Of a stretch of DNA of 64,000 bases, positions 36,314 to 43,953 are shown piece after piece. Numbering within the stretch: the first letter of the stretch is position 1; each line of letters opens with the position of its first letter. The stretch spans positions 62,001-126,000 of the forward strand of contig JACMQU010000003.1 in NCBI GenBank assembly GCA_014376805.1, given 5' to 3'. Under the pieces are notes generated by a model, which was given only the letters and a program-made list of their open reading frames with translations, was not told where the DNA came from and made no database searches. The stretch is from Bacteroidia bacterium (GTDB taxonomy: Bacteria; Bacteroidota; Bacteroidia; UKL13-3). Made by a program: the position numbers and the translations under genes.

Positions 36314-37243
36314 TTATTGCGACTTTTGTCCGGCAAGCAAATACATGATGGCCATGCGTGTTGCCACTCCGTTCTCTACTTGATCTAAAATAATGCTGTG
36401 CCGGCTGTCTGCTACTTCACTTGTAATTTCCACACCTCTGTTAATGGGGCCAGGATGCATGATCACGATTTCTTTATCCAGTGCATCAAGCCTTGTTTTA
36501 TTAAGTCCATAAAGCATAGTGTATTCGCGCAGGCTTGGAAAATATTTGATGTCCTGGCGTTCAAGCTGAATCCTTAACATATTTGCTACATCGCACCATT
36601 GCAAAGCTTTCATTAAATTGTGTTCAACCTTTACCCCTAGAGATAAAATGTGTTTTGGAATAAGTGTGGTTGGTCCGCAAACCATTACTTCTGCGCCTAA
36701 TTTTTGCAGGCAGAATATATTTGATAAAGCAACACGCGAGTGAGTGATGTCGCCAACGATAACAACTTTTTTCCCTTTTACTGAACCCAATTTTTCTCTT
36801 ATAGAGTAAGCATCTAATAAGGCCTGTGTGGGATGTTCATGAGTACCGTCGCCGGCATTAATAATCTGTGCTTTAATATGCCTGGCAAGGAACTGGCATG
36901 CCCCGGGAGCAGGATGGCGCATCACCACCATATCCACCTTCATGGCAAGTATATTGTTAACGGTATCAATTAATGTTTCGCCTTTAGATAACGAGGAAGA
37001 GGATGCTGAAAAGTTTACGGTATCTGCACTTAATCGTTTTTGTGCCAGTTCAAAAGAAATGCGGGTACGGGTAGAGTTCTCAAAGAAAATATTGGCAATG
37101 GTGATATCCCGCAACGAGGGCACTTTTTTTATAGGCCTGTTTATAATTTGTTTAAAATTATCTGCGGTTTCAAATACCAGGTTTATATCATCTGCTGTTA
37201 TATCTTTTATCCCTAATAAATGCCGTTGCGAAAATTGTTTCAT
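36314..37243 (-). CDS. pyrB: Aspartate carbamoyltransferase catalytic subunit
   Basis: 309 residues. The carbamoyl-phosphate site is FFENSTRTRISFE (about 53-65), with SSSLSKGET, HPTQALLDA (about 138-146) and the aspartate-binding loop region HPGPINRGVEI. It joins carbamoyl phosphate and aspartate to make carbamoyl-aspartate, the first committed step of pyrimidine synthesis. pyrR lies directly upstream in the same direction; no pyrI is present in the window. Confidence 0.96.
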   Translation of the reverse strand: MKQFSQRHLLGIKDITADDINLVFETADNFKQIINRPIKKVPSLRDITIANIFFENSTRTRISFELAQKRLSADTVNFSASSSSLSKGETLIDTVNNILAMKVDMVVMRHPAPGACQFLARHIKAQIINAGDGTHEHPTQALLDAYSIREKLGSVKGKKVVIVGDITHSRVALSNIFCLQKLGAEVMVCGPTTLIPKHILSLGVKVEHNLMKALQWCDVANMLRIQLERQDIKYFPSLREYTMLYGLNKTRLDALDKEIVIMHPGPINRGVEITSEVADSRHSIILDQVENGVATRMAIMYLLAGQKSQ

Positions 37244-37320
37244 TTTTTAATTTTAGTTAACTGTAAATTAAAGCAGCCATAGATTATTGTTTCTGCATAA
37301 ATTATTTGTGTTGGCTTACC

Positions 37321-37860
37321 TCAATTAGTTACCATGTGTACCACATCTTTTTTGCCATTCTCTTTCCATTCTACTTTTACTTTATCATGTGTGCGGGTAT
37401 CAACGCTCATACCCACGTAATTAGCCTGTATAGGCAAGTCGCGACTGTACTTACGATCAATTAGTACCAATAACTCAACTTTCTCAGGTCTGCCAAAATC
37501 AGTGAGGGCATCTAAGGCGGCTCTAATCGATCTACCAGTATATAGCACATCATCTATCAATACAATTTTTTTACCTTCAACAGTAAAATCAATCTTTAAT
37601 TCACTGGGTACTATTTGTTCATGCCCTCTTCTGTAGTCATCGCGGTAAAAAGAGATATCTAATTCACCGTATAAGAAATTTTGTATACCTGTTATGGATA
37701 TTATTTTTTCTTTAATACGGCGCGATAAAAAAACACCACGCGGCTGCATGCCTATAAATGCCGTATCTTTAAAATCGCCAAGTCTTTCTATCAGTTCATG
37801 ACACAGGCGATCAAGTGTGATATCGAGTTGTTTTTTTTCTAATATTATTCTTGAGTCCAT
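37321..37860 (-). CDS. pyrR: PyrR: pyrimidine operon regulator / uracil phosphoribosyltransferase
   Basis: 179 residues. The PRPP motif is VLIDDVLYTGRSIRAAL (about 100-116), with MQPRGVFLSRRI and DISFYRDD as in the PyrR family. In Firmicutes PyrR binds pyr mRNA; in other phyla it often acts only as a phosphoribosyltransferase. It precedes pyrB by 77 bases. I did not recognise a PyrR-binding loop between them, so the regulatory role is uncertain. Confidence 0.93.
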   Translation of the reverse strand: MDSRIILEKKQLDITLDRLCHELIERLGDFKDTAFIGMQPRGVFLSRRIKEKIISITGIQNFLYGELDISFYRDDYRRGHEQIVPSELKIDFTVEGKKIVLIDDVLYTGRSIRAALDALTDFGRPEKVELLVLIDRKYSRDLPIQANYVGMSVDTRTHDKVKVEWKENGKKDVVHMVTN

Positions 37861-37970
37861 AGCTTATTGCTGCTACATAGGTTTGGTTATTGTTTATTTT
37901 TTGATCCAGATGCCGATGAAAATATGGTGTCAAAGATGCTGAATTAGTTGCCAGGTAAAATAATTATATT

Positions 37971-38384
37971 TCATCTTTTAGCAGCAGCCATTTCCATTAT
38001 CACATCAAATTCTTCGGTTTTCAACGCTGATACAGAAAGGCGGCCAATTCTTACCAGAGCTATATCTTTAAGCCGTTCATCGGCTTTAACCTGTTTTAGG
38101 GTTACCGTATTTTTAAGCTTTTTAAAAGGCTTAAGTTCCACCACCAGCCAGTTAGTGTCATCGGTTGTAGGATCCTGGTAATGTTCTTTAGAAACCTTTG
38201 CTATGCCCACAATTTCTTTGCCCTCATTGCTGTGATACCAGAGCACCAGATCACCTTTTTTCATATCGCGCAGGTTGTTACGGGCTGCATAATTACGCAC
38301 ACCATCCCATACAGCTTTTCCATCTTTTTCAAACTGATCCCAACTGTATTTATAGGGTTCTGATTTTACAAGCCAGTGATTCAT
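37971..38384 (-). CDS. EVE domain protein
   Basis: 137 residues. Starts HWLVKSEPYKYSWDQ, then WDGVRNYAARNNLRDMKKGDLVLWYHS (about 27-52) and ends in a VRIGRLSVSAL strand: the EVE fold of thymocyte nuclear protein 1-like proteins. EVE domains are related to PUA/YTH and are thought to read modified bases in nucleic acids. It is single-gene, between pyrR and the broken hip locus; function in this organism is unknown. Confidence 0.92.
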   Translation of the reverse strand: MNHWLVKSEPYKYSWDQFEKDGKAVWDGVRNYAARNNLRDMKKGDLVLWYHSNEGKEIVGIAKVSKEHYQDPTTDDTNWLVVELKPFKKLKNTVTLKQVKADERLKDIALVRIGRLSVSALKTEEFDVIMEMAAAKR

Positions 38385-38587
38385 GGTATTTTACTATTTG
38401 CTATTTGAACGTTTAGCTGCTGGATTTAATTTGTTTGATTTATATAGATTTTCGATGCAACATACAGAATTTATGACTTGAATCAAACATAGTTTTAATT
38501 TGTTTATGATACTGCCATAATAGTCCTGTATTTTAAAGAACAATCAGCAAATTGCGAGAGTTATGTTTTTCGTAATCTTTATTTCAA

Positions 38588-39622
38588 TTACTGAATCTTA
38601 TGTAAAAAAAGGTAGCGCATTAACGTTAGTAAGTAATTTCGCTTTGTATGGTGCATCAACAAATACTTTCTTTTGTTTGCATTACTTAAAAAGGAACGAC
38701 TTACCAGTGTTTCCATAAAGGGTTGTTTTTCTAAAAAGGGATTCAATAATTTTTCAACTCTGCTTTCTGTTACCCCTATTCTTTGCGCAAATTTTGTAAA
38801 GTCGTATTGAGAAGGATGTCCGCTTTTTTTGTATTGCTCCCTTTTAAAACTATCAGCAAATAATCCTTTAAATAATGTAAAATCTATATCGTCAATATGT
38901 AGTTTCGTATTCACCAAATTATAAGCAGGGCTCAATAGGTAATCCCCGCTGTTGGATTCAAGCAATGAAAAGTTTTTTAAATGCGCGTCACCATTTGAGA
39001 AAAGGAAGTTAAACACCATCAACGAAAAATATTTTTCTATTTCAACCCGCCATGCCGGAACATATTTTTGTATCAGCATTCCAAGTTCTTCATAACTGTG
39101 TTCGTATTTAAAATTGGCTCCTGCATTGACTTTTGTGTTGCCAGCAAGTGTGGCAAAATCTTCCTTACCCCATTTACCTCCATCATCTTTTACATTAAAG
39201 CGTTTTTTTATGTATGCAGGCGAACCATTCTTAAAAAATATCATTGCATTTTCAGCCGTATTAATTCCATAAACCTGCTTGGCAATTTGCATGGTGAGGT
39301 CTTCATTTGCCGGTACCTGGTCAACCTTCTTTAAATCTCTTGGGATAGGTTTGATTAGGTAAGTGCCCTTTTCCCTTTCCTTTGTTAAACGCAACAGATT
39401 TTTTTCAAGCATCAAACTTAATTTTTCCTGCACACCCGATGTGGATATGCGTTTGCGGTTTTCTATAAAATGTTCTGCAACTTCTTCGCTCTGCTGTGGT
39501 TGTTCATAAGGCAAAATATGGTTTGCTTTTTTACTGTTAAACAAATTCTTCAAACAACCCGGACTAATAGTAAAGCCTGGAGCTAATGTACCGGGGCAAT
39601 ATTTCAGTTCTTCCTACTTCAT
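38588..39622 (-). pseudogene. HipT/HipA C-terminal kinase toxin with an amber stop at codon 3
   Basis: The original start is very likely ATG 39620-39622, which overlaps the stop of the hipS-like frame (ATGA). It reads ATG-AAG-TAG, and after the TAG (39614-39616) the frame stays open: EELKYCPGTLAPGF, the Cys-containing head typical of these proteins, and then 321 further residues from a TTG at 39553. The kinase part has TSGVQEKLSLML (P-loop-like), YLIKP and FSNGDAHLKNFSLL (catalytic Asp-x-x-x-x-Asn). HipA-type kinases phosphorylate aminoacyl-tRNA synthetases and stop growth. A low-level start at the TTG would give a protein lacking the Cys head. I read it as a recently silenced toxin. Confidence 0.85.
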
Positions 39623-39947
39623 AGTGTGTCGATTGGTTTAACGGTTATTGCGCCAATCGTATCATATTGCGCCGTTGCCATCTGTAATCCAAAATTGTCC
39701 TCCTCATCAATTCTTAGGTGGGTACATTGCAATTTTTTGTTCACACCTTCAATTACATGTTAAAGAAAAAAGGAAACAAATAATCGCTGTTATATACCTT
39801 CTGCGTTTTTGGAAGTTTTAAACTAATTGCCGGCTTGCTTGCATCATTAAAATAATTGTCACAATACCTGAACACAAAATGCTGACGGTTCTTTTCTGTG
39901 AGCGTACCGGCTAATTCACCGTTGCGGTATACTTCCATTGCTCTCAT
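39619..39947 (-). pseudogene. HipS / HipA N-terminal domain protein, frameshifted
   Basis: From ATG 39947 the frame gives MRAMEVYRNGELAGTL and ISLKLPKTQ, then LFPFFFNM and a TAA at about 39759. One base further the other frame continues EGVNKKLQC, LRIDEEDNFGL, ATAQYDTIGAITVKP to a TGA at 39619-39621. The joined product of about 110 residues is the usual HipA N-terminal (HipS) domain. A single lost base near 39757-39762 explains the break. In three-gene HipBST systems HipS acts as the antitoxin-like partner of HipT. The gene lies between hipB-like and hipT-like frames, in the known order. Confidence 0.85.
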
Positions 39948-39951
39948 TTAC

Positions 39952-40158
39952 TCAATGCTTTTTAACTTGCAGCGTAAATTCCATTCCCAAAACTTCAGCC
40001 AATTTGTTCAATACCTCCAATGATGGATTGCCTTGTCCACGCTCTAATTTATACAAAGTATTGGTGCTCACATTTCCTAATTCAGCTAAATGAGGTTGAG
40101 TGATGCTTAGCTCTTTTCTTCTTTTTCTGATAGCTTCGCCAATCTAGCTGACTAACAT
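39952..40158 (-). pseudogene. HipB-like helix-turn-helix antitoxin with an amber stop at codon 5
   Basis: ATG at 40156-40158 is followed by Leu-Val-Ser and then TAG (40144-40146). The frame continues IGEAIRKRRKELSITQ, HLAELGNVSTNTLYKLERG and ends FTLQVKKH, a complete HTH_3/Xre domain of about 68 codons. The homologous residue at the stop is probably Gln (CAG to TAG). No good start follows the stop. In working systems this protein represses the operon and helps neutralise the kinase. A perfect palindrome lies about 55 bases upstream. Confidence 0.85.
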
Positions 40159-40210
40159 TATAATGTGATTTTTGATGAGTAAGTATGTTGTAGGGTTGAA
40201 ATATGCAAGA

Positions 40211-40232
40211 AAATCACCCTATAGGGTGATTT
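40211..40232. promoter_or_regulatory. Perfect palindrome, probable HipB operator
   Basis: The stretch centred on TCACCCTATAGGGTGA is perfectly self-complementary over 20 bases and lies about 55 bases before the hipB-like start on the minus strand. HTH antitoxins of this kind bind such palindromes to repress their operon. The operator has been kept although the repressor gene carries a nonsense codon. Confidence 0.65.
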
Positions 40233-40324
40233 CTGGAACTAACTTGCTAAAAACAACACAATATTTCCCGGATATTCGGCCAGCCTTAGAACGAGTCGTT
40301 TGATCGAAATCATATGCTGCTTTT

Positions 40325-40717
40325 CTATAGCCGGTCTGACTCGTTCTGATTAAGTCGTACTTGTATCCAATTCTTTATGTTGTCAAACCTCATGTTCCCT
40401 GTAATTGCCTCAATAACCATTTTGTACTTTTCATCTTGTTCTGCAGTAATATCCAAACCCTTATTAAAGAGAATAAGTTTCATTAAAACATAGCCTGTTC
40501 TTTTATTGCCGTCTACAAACGGATGATTAACCAGAATGCTTTAAAGAATTGCAGCGGCCTTTTCCCAAGGAGTAGGATAGAGGTGTTTATCATCAAACGT
40601 TGCAAAGGGCCTATTAATAGCAGATTCAAGCACCCCAATGTTACGTGTACCTTTGCTGCCTCCAAACTTATCTATTAAAATGTTGTGAATAATAAGGACT
40701 TCATTTAATTCAATTAT
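40325..40717 (-). pseudogene. Doc/Fic-type death-on-curing toxin, start codon lost and internal stop
   Basis: The frame starts IELNEVLIIHNILIDKFGG and has the Doc core with the Fic motif NHPFVDGNKRTGYVLM, then LDITAEQDEKY and a final helix to the TAG at 40325-40327. The codon where ATG is expected is ATA (40715-40717), overlapping the antitoxin stop. A TAA at 40541-40543 sits between AAAIL and SILVNHPF, where Glu (GAA) is usual. Doc toxins phosphorylate or otherwise modify EF-Tu; this copy cannot be made intact. The matching antitoxin upstream is open. Confidence 0.88.
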
Positions 40718-40908
40718 TTAGCAAGTCGTTTAAGTAATTCTTTGTCTTCTGAAAGTATTCGACGCAGGTTATTAGCAAGTTTAACTTTTTCTGCAGGCTG
40801 ATCCTGAAGTTCCTTCAAAAAGTCGAGCACATCCTGTAAAATGTTGTCAGGAACATTATCAAGAACTTTTTGGATTTCAGTTTTTATTTGAGTCTTGGTC
40901 ATAATCAA
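40714..40908 (-). CDS. Small antitoxin-like protein upstream of the broken Doc toxin
   Basis: 64 residues, no hydrophobic segment. The stretch VLDNVPDNILQDVLDFLKEL is a short helical antitoxin-type motif and the charged tail RRILSEDKELLKRLAK is the region that would cover a toxin. Its stop overlaps the ATA where the Doc start should be, the normal coupling of an antitoxin-toxin pair. The gene remains open while the toxin is dead, so it may persist only as a relic or serve another toxin elsewhere. Confidence 0.7.
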   Translation of the reverse strand: MIMTKTQIKTEIQKVLDNVPDNILQDVLDFLKELQDQPAEKVKLANNLRRILSEDKELLKRLAK

Positions 40909-40973
40909 ATATAATAAACTTTTCTAGGATGCGATATCAAATAAAATTACCTGCAATCTAACCAGCCGGCACC

Positions 40974-41011
40974 AAAAAAAAAGCCCGGCCAATTGGCCGG
41001 GCTTTTTTTTT
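40974..41011. terminator. Perfect palindromic (bidirectional) terminator of rpsA
   Basis: A 38-base perfect inverted repeat: A-run, GCCCGGCCAA, TTGGCCGGGC, T-run. It works in both directions: at the rpsA stop (41010-41012) on the minus strand, and toward the antitoxin region from the other side. The stop codon of rpsA is inside the right T-run. Confidence 0.9.
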
Positions 41012-42809
41012 ATTTCCCTTCAAGTTTCGCTTTCAATTCAGCTAAGCCTCCAACGTCGGCGAATGTTGATTTTTCATTCGATTCATTTGATTTCTTTACT
41101 GCCTTTACAACTTTCTCTTTTTCTACTTCTGTCTTCTTCACTTCTTCAACTTTTTTCGATTCTACTTCTTCTTTCCAAACCGAAGTATGCGATAATACAA
41201 TTCTACGGTTCTCTTTGTTGAATTCAGTTACTTTAAACATCAGCACTTCATCTTCTTTGGCTGTTTTCTTGTCTTCCTTCTGCAATTGTTTTAGAGGAGC
41301 ATATCCTTCAACACCATAAGGCAAAGCAATAGTTGCACTCTTATCTTCTATTTTCAAAATGGTTCCTTCATGTTCTGAACCAACCGAGAATAAAGATTCG
41401 AATGCTTCCCAAGGATTTTCATCCAGTTGTTTATGACCAAGACTCAAGCGGCGGTTTTCAAGATCAACCTCTAATACCAATACTTCAAGTTCCTGGTTAA
41501 CTTTTACAAACTCATTCGGATGTTTAATTTTCTTTGTCCAGCTAAGATCCGATACGTGAACCAGTCCGTCAACACCTTCTTCAAGTTCTACAAATAAACC
41601 GTAGTTAGTCATGTTGCGTACCACGCCTTTGTGGCGTGAACCAACAGGATATCTCTCCTGGATATTAACCCAAGGATCGGCTTTTAATTGTTTTACGCCT
41701 AAAGACATTTTGCGTTCTTCTTTCTCTAAAGTTAGAATAACCGCTTCCATTTCATCACCCATTTTCAGGAAATCCTGAGGGCTGCGTAAATGCTGGCTCC
41801 AGCTCATTTCACTCACGTGAATAAGGCCTTCAACACCCGGAGCAATCTCAAGGAATGCACCGTAATCAGCTATATTTACAATCTTACCTTTTACTTTGGC
41901 GCCAACAGTTAAGTTTTCTGCCAGGCTATCCCAAGGGTGTGCACCCAATTGTTTCAAGCCTAATGAAATGCGTTTCTTCTCATCATCAAAATCAAGCACA
42001 ACCACATTAATCTTCTGATCCATGTGTAATACTTCTTCCGGATGATTGATACGACCCCATGAAATATCGGTAATATGTAACAAACCATCAACACCACCTA
42101 AATCAATGAACACACCAAATGATGTCATGTTCTTAACAGTACCTTCCAGTACTTGTCCTTTTTCTAATTTAGATAAGATGTCAGATTTTTGTTTTTCAAT
42201 ATCTTCTTCAATCAACACTTTATGTGATATAACCACATTTTTAAATGCATGATTTACTTTAACCACTTTAAAAGGCATGGTCTGTCCCACATAAACATCG
42301 TAATCTTTAATAGGTTTGGTGTCGATTTGCGAACCGGGTAAGAAAGTATCAATACCCATTACATCCACAACTAAACCCCCTTTGGTACGCGATTTTACGT
42401 AACCATTAACAACGATATCATTTTCGTTTGCCGCAAGAATATTTTCCCAGGCGCGTTCGCTTACCGCTTTTTTGCGCGATAAAATCAACTGGCCCATTGG
42501 ATCTTCTTTGGTTTCAAGCAATACCTCTACAGAATCGCCAACTTTAAGATCGGGCATATCGCGAAATTCTGTGCGGGCAATTAATCCATCAGATTTAAAG
42601 CCGATGTTTAATACTACTTCTTTTTCTGTAAAACCTACAACAGTACCTTTTACAATTTCTCTTTCTGTAAAAGCACTCAGCGTGTTTTCATACAGGTGGG
42701 TTAACGTTTGGTGTTCCTCTTGCGAGTAGCCGCCAAATCCGGCTTTGTCCATACTCCAGTCGAAATCTGTTTCGGGAGTTGGTGTGGTTAAATTAGTGTT
42801 TTGTGACAA
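41010..42809 (-). CDS. rpsA: 30S ribosomal protein S1
   Basis: 599 residues with five to six consecutive S1/OB repeats. Repeats three to five show the typical turns YGAFLEIAPGVEGLIHVSEMSW, YGLFVELEEGVDGLVHVSDLSW and GVFIDLGGVDGLLHITDISW (written here in parts of family repeats). S1 binds mRNA on the small subunit. The start is TTG (42807-42809), since the codon before it is TAA. A Shine-Dalgarno-like AAAGGAGAA precedes it by about 10 bases, unusual for this phylum. The C-terminal about 60 residues are a Lys/Glu-rich tail. Confidence 0.96.
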   Translation of the reverse strand: MSQNTNLTTPTPETDFDWSMDKAGFGGYSQEEHQTLTHLYENTLSAFTEREIVKGTVVGFTEKEVVLNIGFKSDGLIARTEFRDMPDLKVGDSVEVLLETKEDPMGQLILSRKKAVSERAWENILAANENDIVVNGYVKSRTKGGLVVDVMGIDTFLPGSQIDTKPIKDYDVYVGQTMPFKVVKVNHAFKNVVISHKVLIEEDIEKQKSDILSKLEKGQVLEGTVKNMTSFGVFIDLGGVDGLLHITDISWGRINHPEEVLHMDQKINVVVLDFDDEKKRISLGLKQLGAHPWDSLAENLTVGAKVKGKIVNIADYGAFLEIAPGVEGLIHVSEMSWSQHLRSPQDFLKMGDEMEAVILTLEKEERKMSLGVKQLKADPWVNIQERYPVGSRHKGVVRNMTNYGLFVELEEGVDGLVHVSDLSWTKKIKHPNEFVKVNQELEVLVLEVDLENRRLSLGHKQLDENPWEAFESLFSVGSEHEGTILKIEDKSATIALPYGVEGYAPLKQLQKEDKKTAKEDEVLMFKVTEFNKENRRIVLSHTSVWKEEVESKKVEEVKKTEVEKEKVVKAVKKSNESNEKSTFADVGGLAELKAKLEGK

Positions 42810-42817
42810 TTAAAAAG

Positions 42818-42828
42818 TTCTCCTTTCG
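42818..42828 (-). promoter_or_regulatory. Shine-Dalgarno-like site of rpsA
   Basis: On the minus strand the leader reads CGAAAGGAGAA, with GGAG ending 10 bases before the TTG start. It would pair with the conserved 16S 3' end. Most genes in this window have no such site, so it stands out and it supports the TTG start. Confidence 0.7.
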
Positions 42829-43050
42829 CTTAAAAAAGCCTGCAAATATAGCTGTTTTATACAAAACGACAAACAAATTATCCATTTAAAAATTAGAAAC
42901 CTTGCAATAAAATAATAAATATCTAAAAATTTTGCAAATTAAAATCTGAATAATATTCTTTTATCAGAATTGTGATTAATGGTTTATTTAAATGCCCCTT
43001 TTACATTTTAAAAACCTACCGTTTACGAATTGATGGTGGAATAATTTGCA

Positions 43051-43069
43051 ATTGATAAAATTTATCAAT
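43051..43069. promoter_or_regulatory. 19-base palindrome upstream of the barrel/lipoprotein pair
   Basis: ATTGATAAA-A-TTTATCAAT is a perfect inverted repeat around one central base, 31 bases before the ATG at 43101. It may be an operator for the two-gene unit that follows. It is AT-only apart from the G/C pair, so chance or a small hairpin is possible. Confidence 0.4.
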
Positions 43070-43100
43070 AACCTTGTATAACAAATTGAAGGTGAGAATT

Positions 43101-43940
43101 ATGAAAATAAAGCAGTTACTTTTTCTATTTATAAATTTATTATTAACTTGCTTTATATGTTATTCACAAAATAAACCTAATACAAATTTACCAGTATCAC
43201 CTGCCAAAGTTCCGGCACCGGCAGCTCCGGCTAAAGCACCTGCTGCAGTAGTAAAACCTTTACCTGTTGCTCCCCCTTTAAAAGCTAGCCCACAAATGAG
43301 TGTAGTACAGCCCTTAAAGCCGGTCAAAGAACCTTTAGGCCCTGGTATAGGGATGGGATTAAAATTTTCTACAAACGGATTAGGAATTGAATTTTCAAAG
43401 TCTCTTACTTCTCAGCGTAAAGTTGTAATGCGCGGTTTCGCCACTTATCTTCCTTATCAGTTAAGTAATTTTCCATTTAAGTTTAACAGAAGTGTTGTTT
43501 TAAATATTAATATGAATGTTAAATTAGGTGCAATAGGCTTATTATTTGATGTTCATCCGTTTAATAATTCTTTTAAATTAACTGTGGGTGCAGCTTATAT
43601 GTTGTTAAATGCTAAAAGTACTGCCATGTTAAAAGATTCTATAAAACAAAATGATATAACATTATCACCGGAAGAAGTAGGAGTAATTAATGCCGAAATT
43701 AGTGGATCACCCATAGCACCTTATGCAGGCATAGGTATTGGACGTGCAATACCCCGCAAACGTATTGGTTTTTCTGTGGAGATTGGCACTTATTACATGG
43801 GAAGTCCAAAAGTTTCTTTTGTATGTAATGGTTTACTTGAACCCACTTCTAACCAGCAAAAAGTACTGGAAGAAAATTTAAAGACAAACAAATGGTTGCC
43901 TCAGATAATGTTTAATTTAAATTTCAGATTAACTAAATAA
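43101..43940 (+). CDS. Predicted outer-membrane beta-barrel-like protein with Pro/Ala-rich linker
   Basis: 279 residues from ATG 43101, chosen because it gives a clean signal peptide (KIKQLLFLFINLLLTCFICYSQ). Residues about 25-80 are a linker rich in Pro, Ala and Lys. The rest (about 85-279) alternates polar and hydrophobic residues with strand-length pieces such as VVLNINMNVKLGAIGLLFD and ends MFNLNFRLTK, as in outer-membrane barrels. No family recognised. It is followed 13 bases later by a lipoprotein gene. Confidence 0.72.
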   Translation: MKIKQLLFLFINLLLTCFICYSQNKPNTNLPVSPAKVPAPAAPAKAPAAVVKPLPVAPPLKASPQMSVVQPLKPVKEPLGPGIGMGLKFSTNGLGIEFSKSLTSQRKVVMRGFATYLPYQLSNFPFKFNRSVVLNINMNVKLGAIGLLFDVHPFNNSFKLTVGAAYMLLNAKSTAMLKDSIKQNDITLSPEEVGVINAEISGSPIAPYAGIGIGRAIPRKRIGFSVEIGTYYMGSPKVSFVCNGLLEPTSNQQKVLEENLKTNKWLPQIMFNLNFRLTK

Positions 43941-43953
43941 TGTAATTATTAAT

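Noticed and set aside
39614-40146. Amber suppression or a changed genetic code in the hip genes
   Set aside because: Other genes here use TAG as a normal stop (for example the DUF1223 gene at 18388-18390), and hipS next to them has a frameshift, so decay explains it better.
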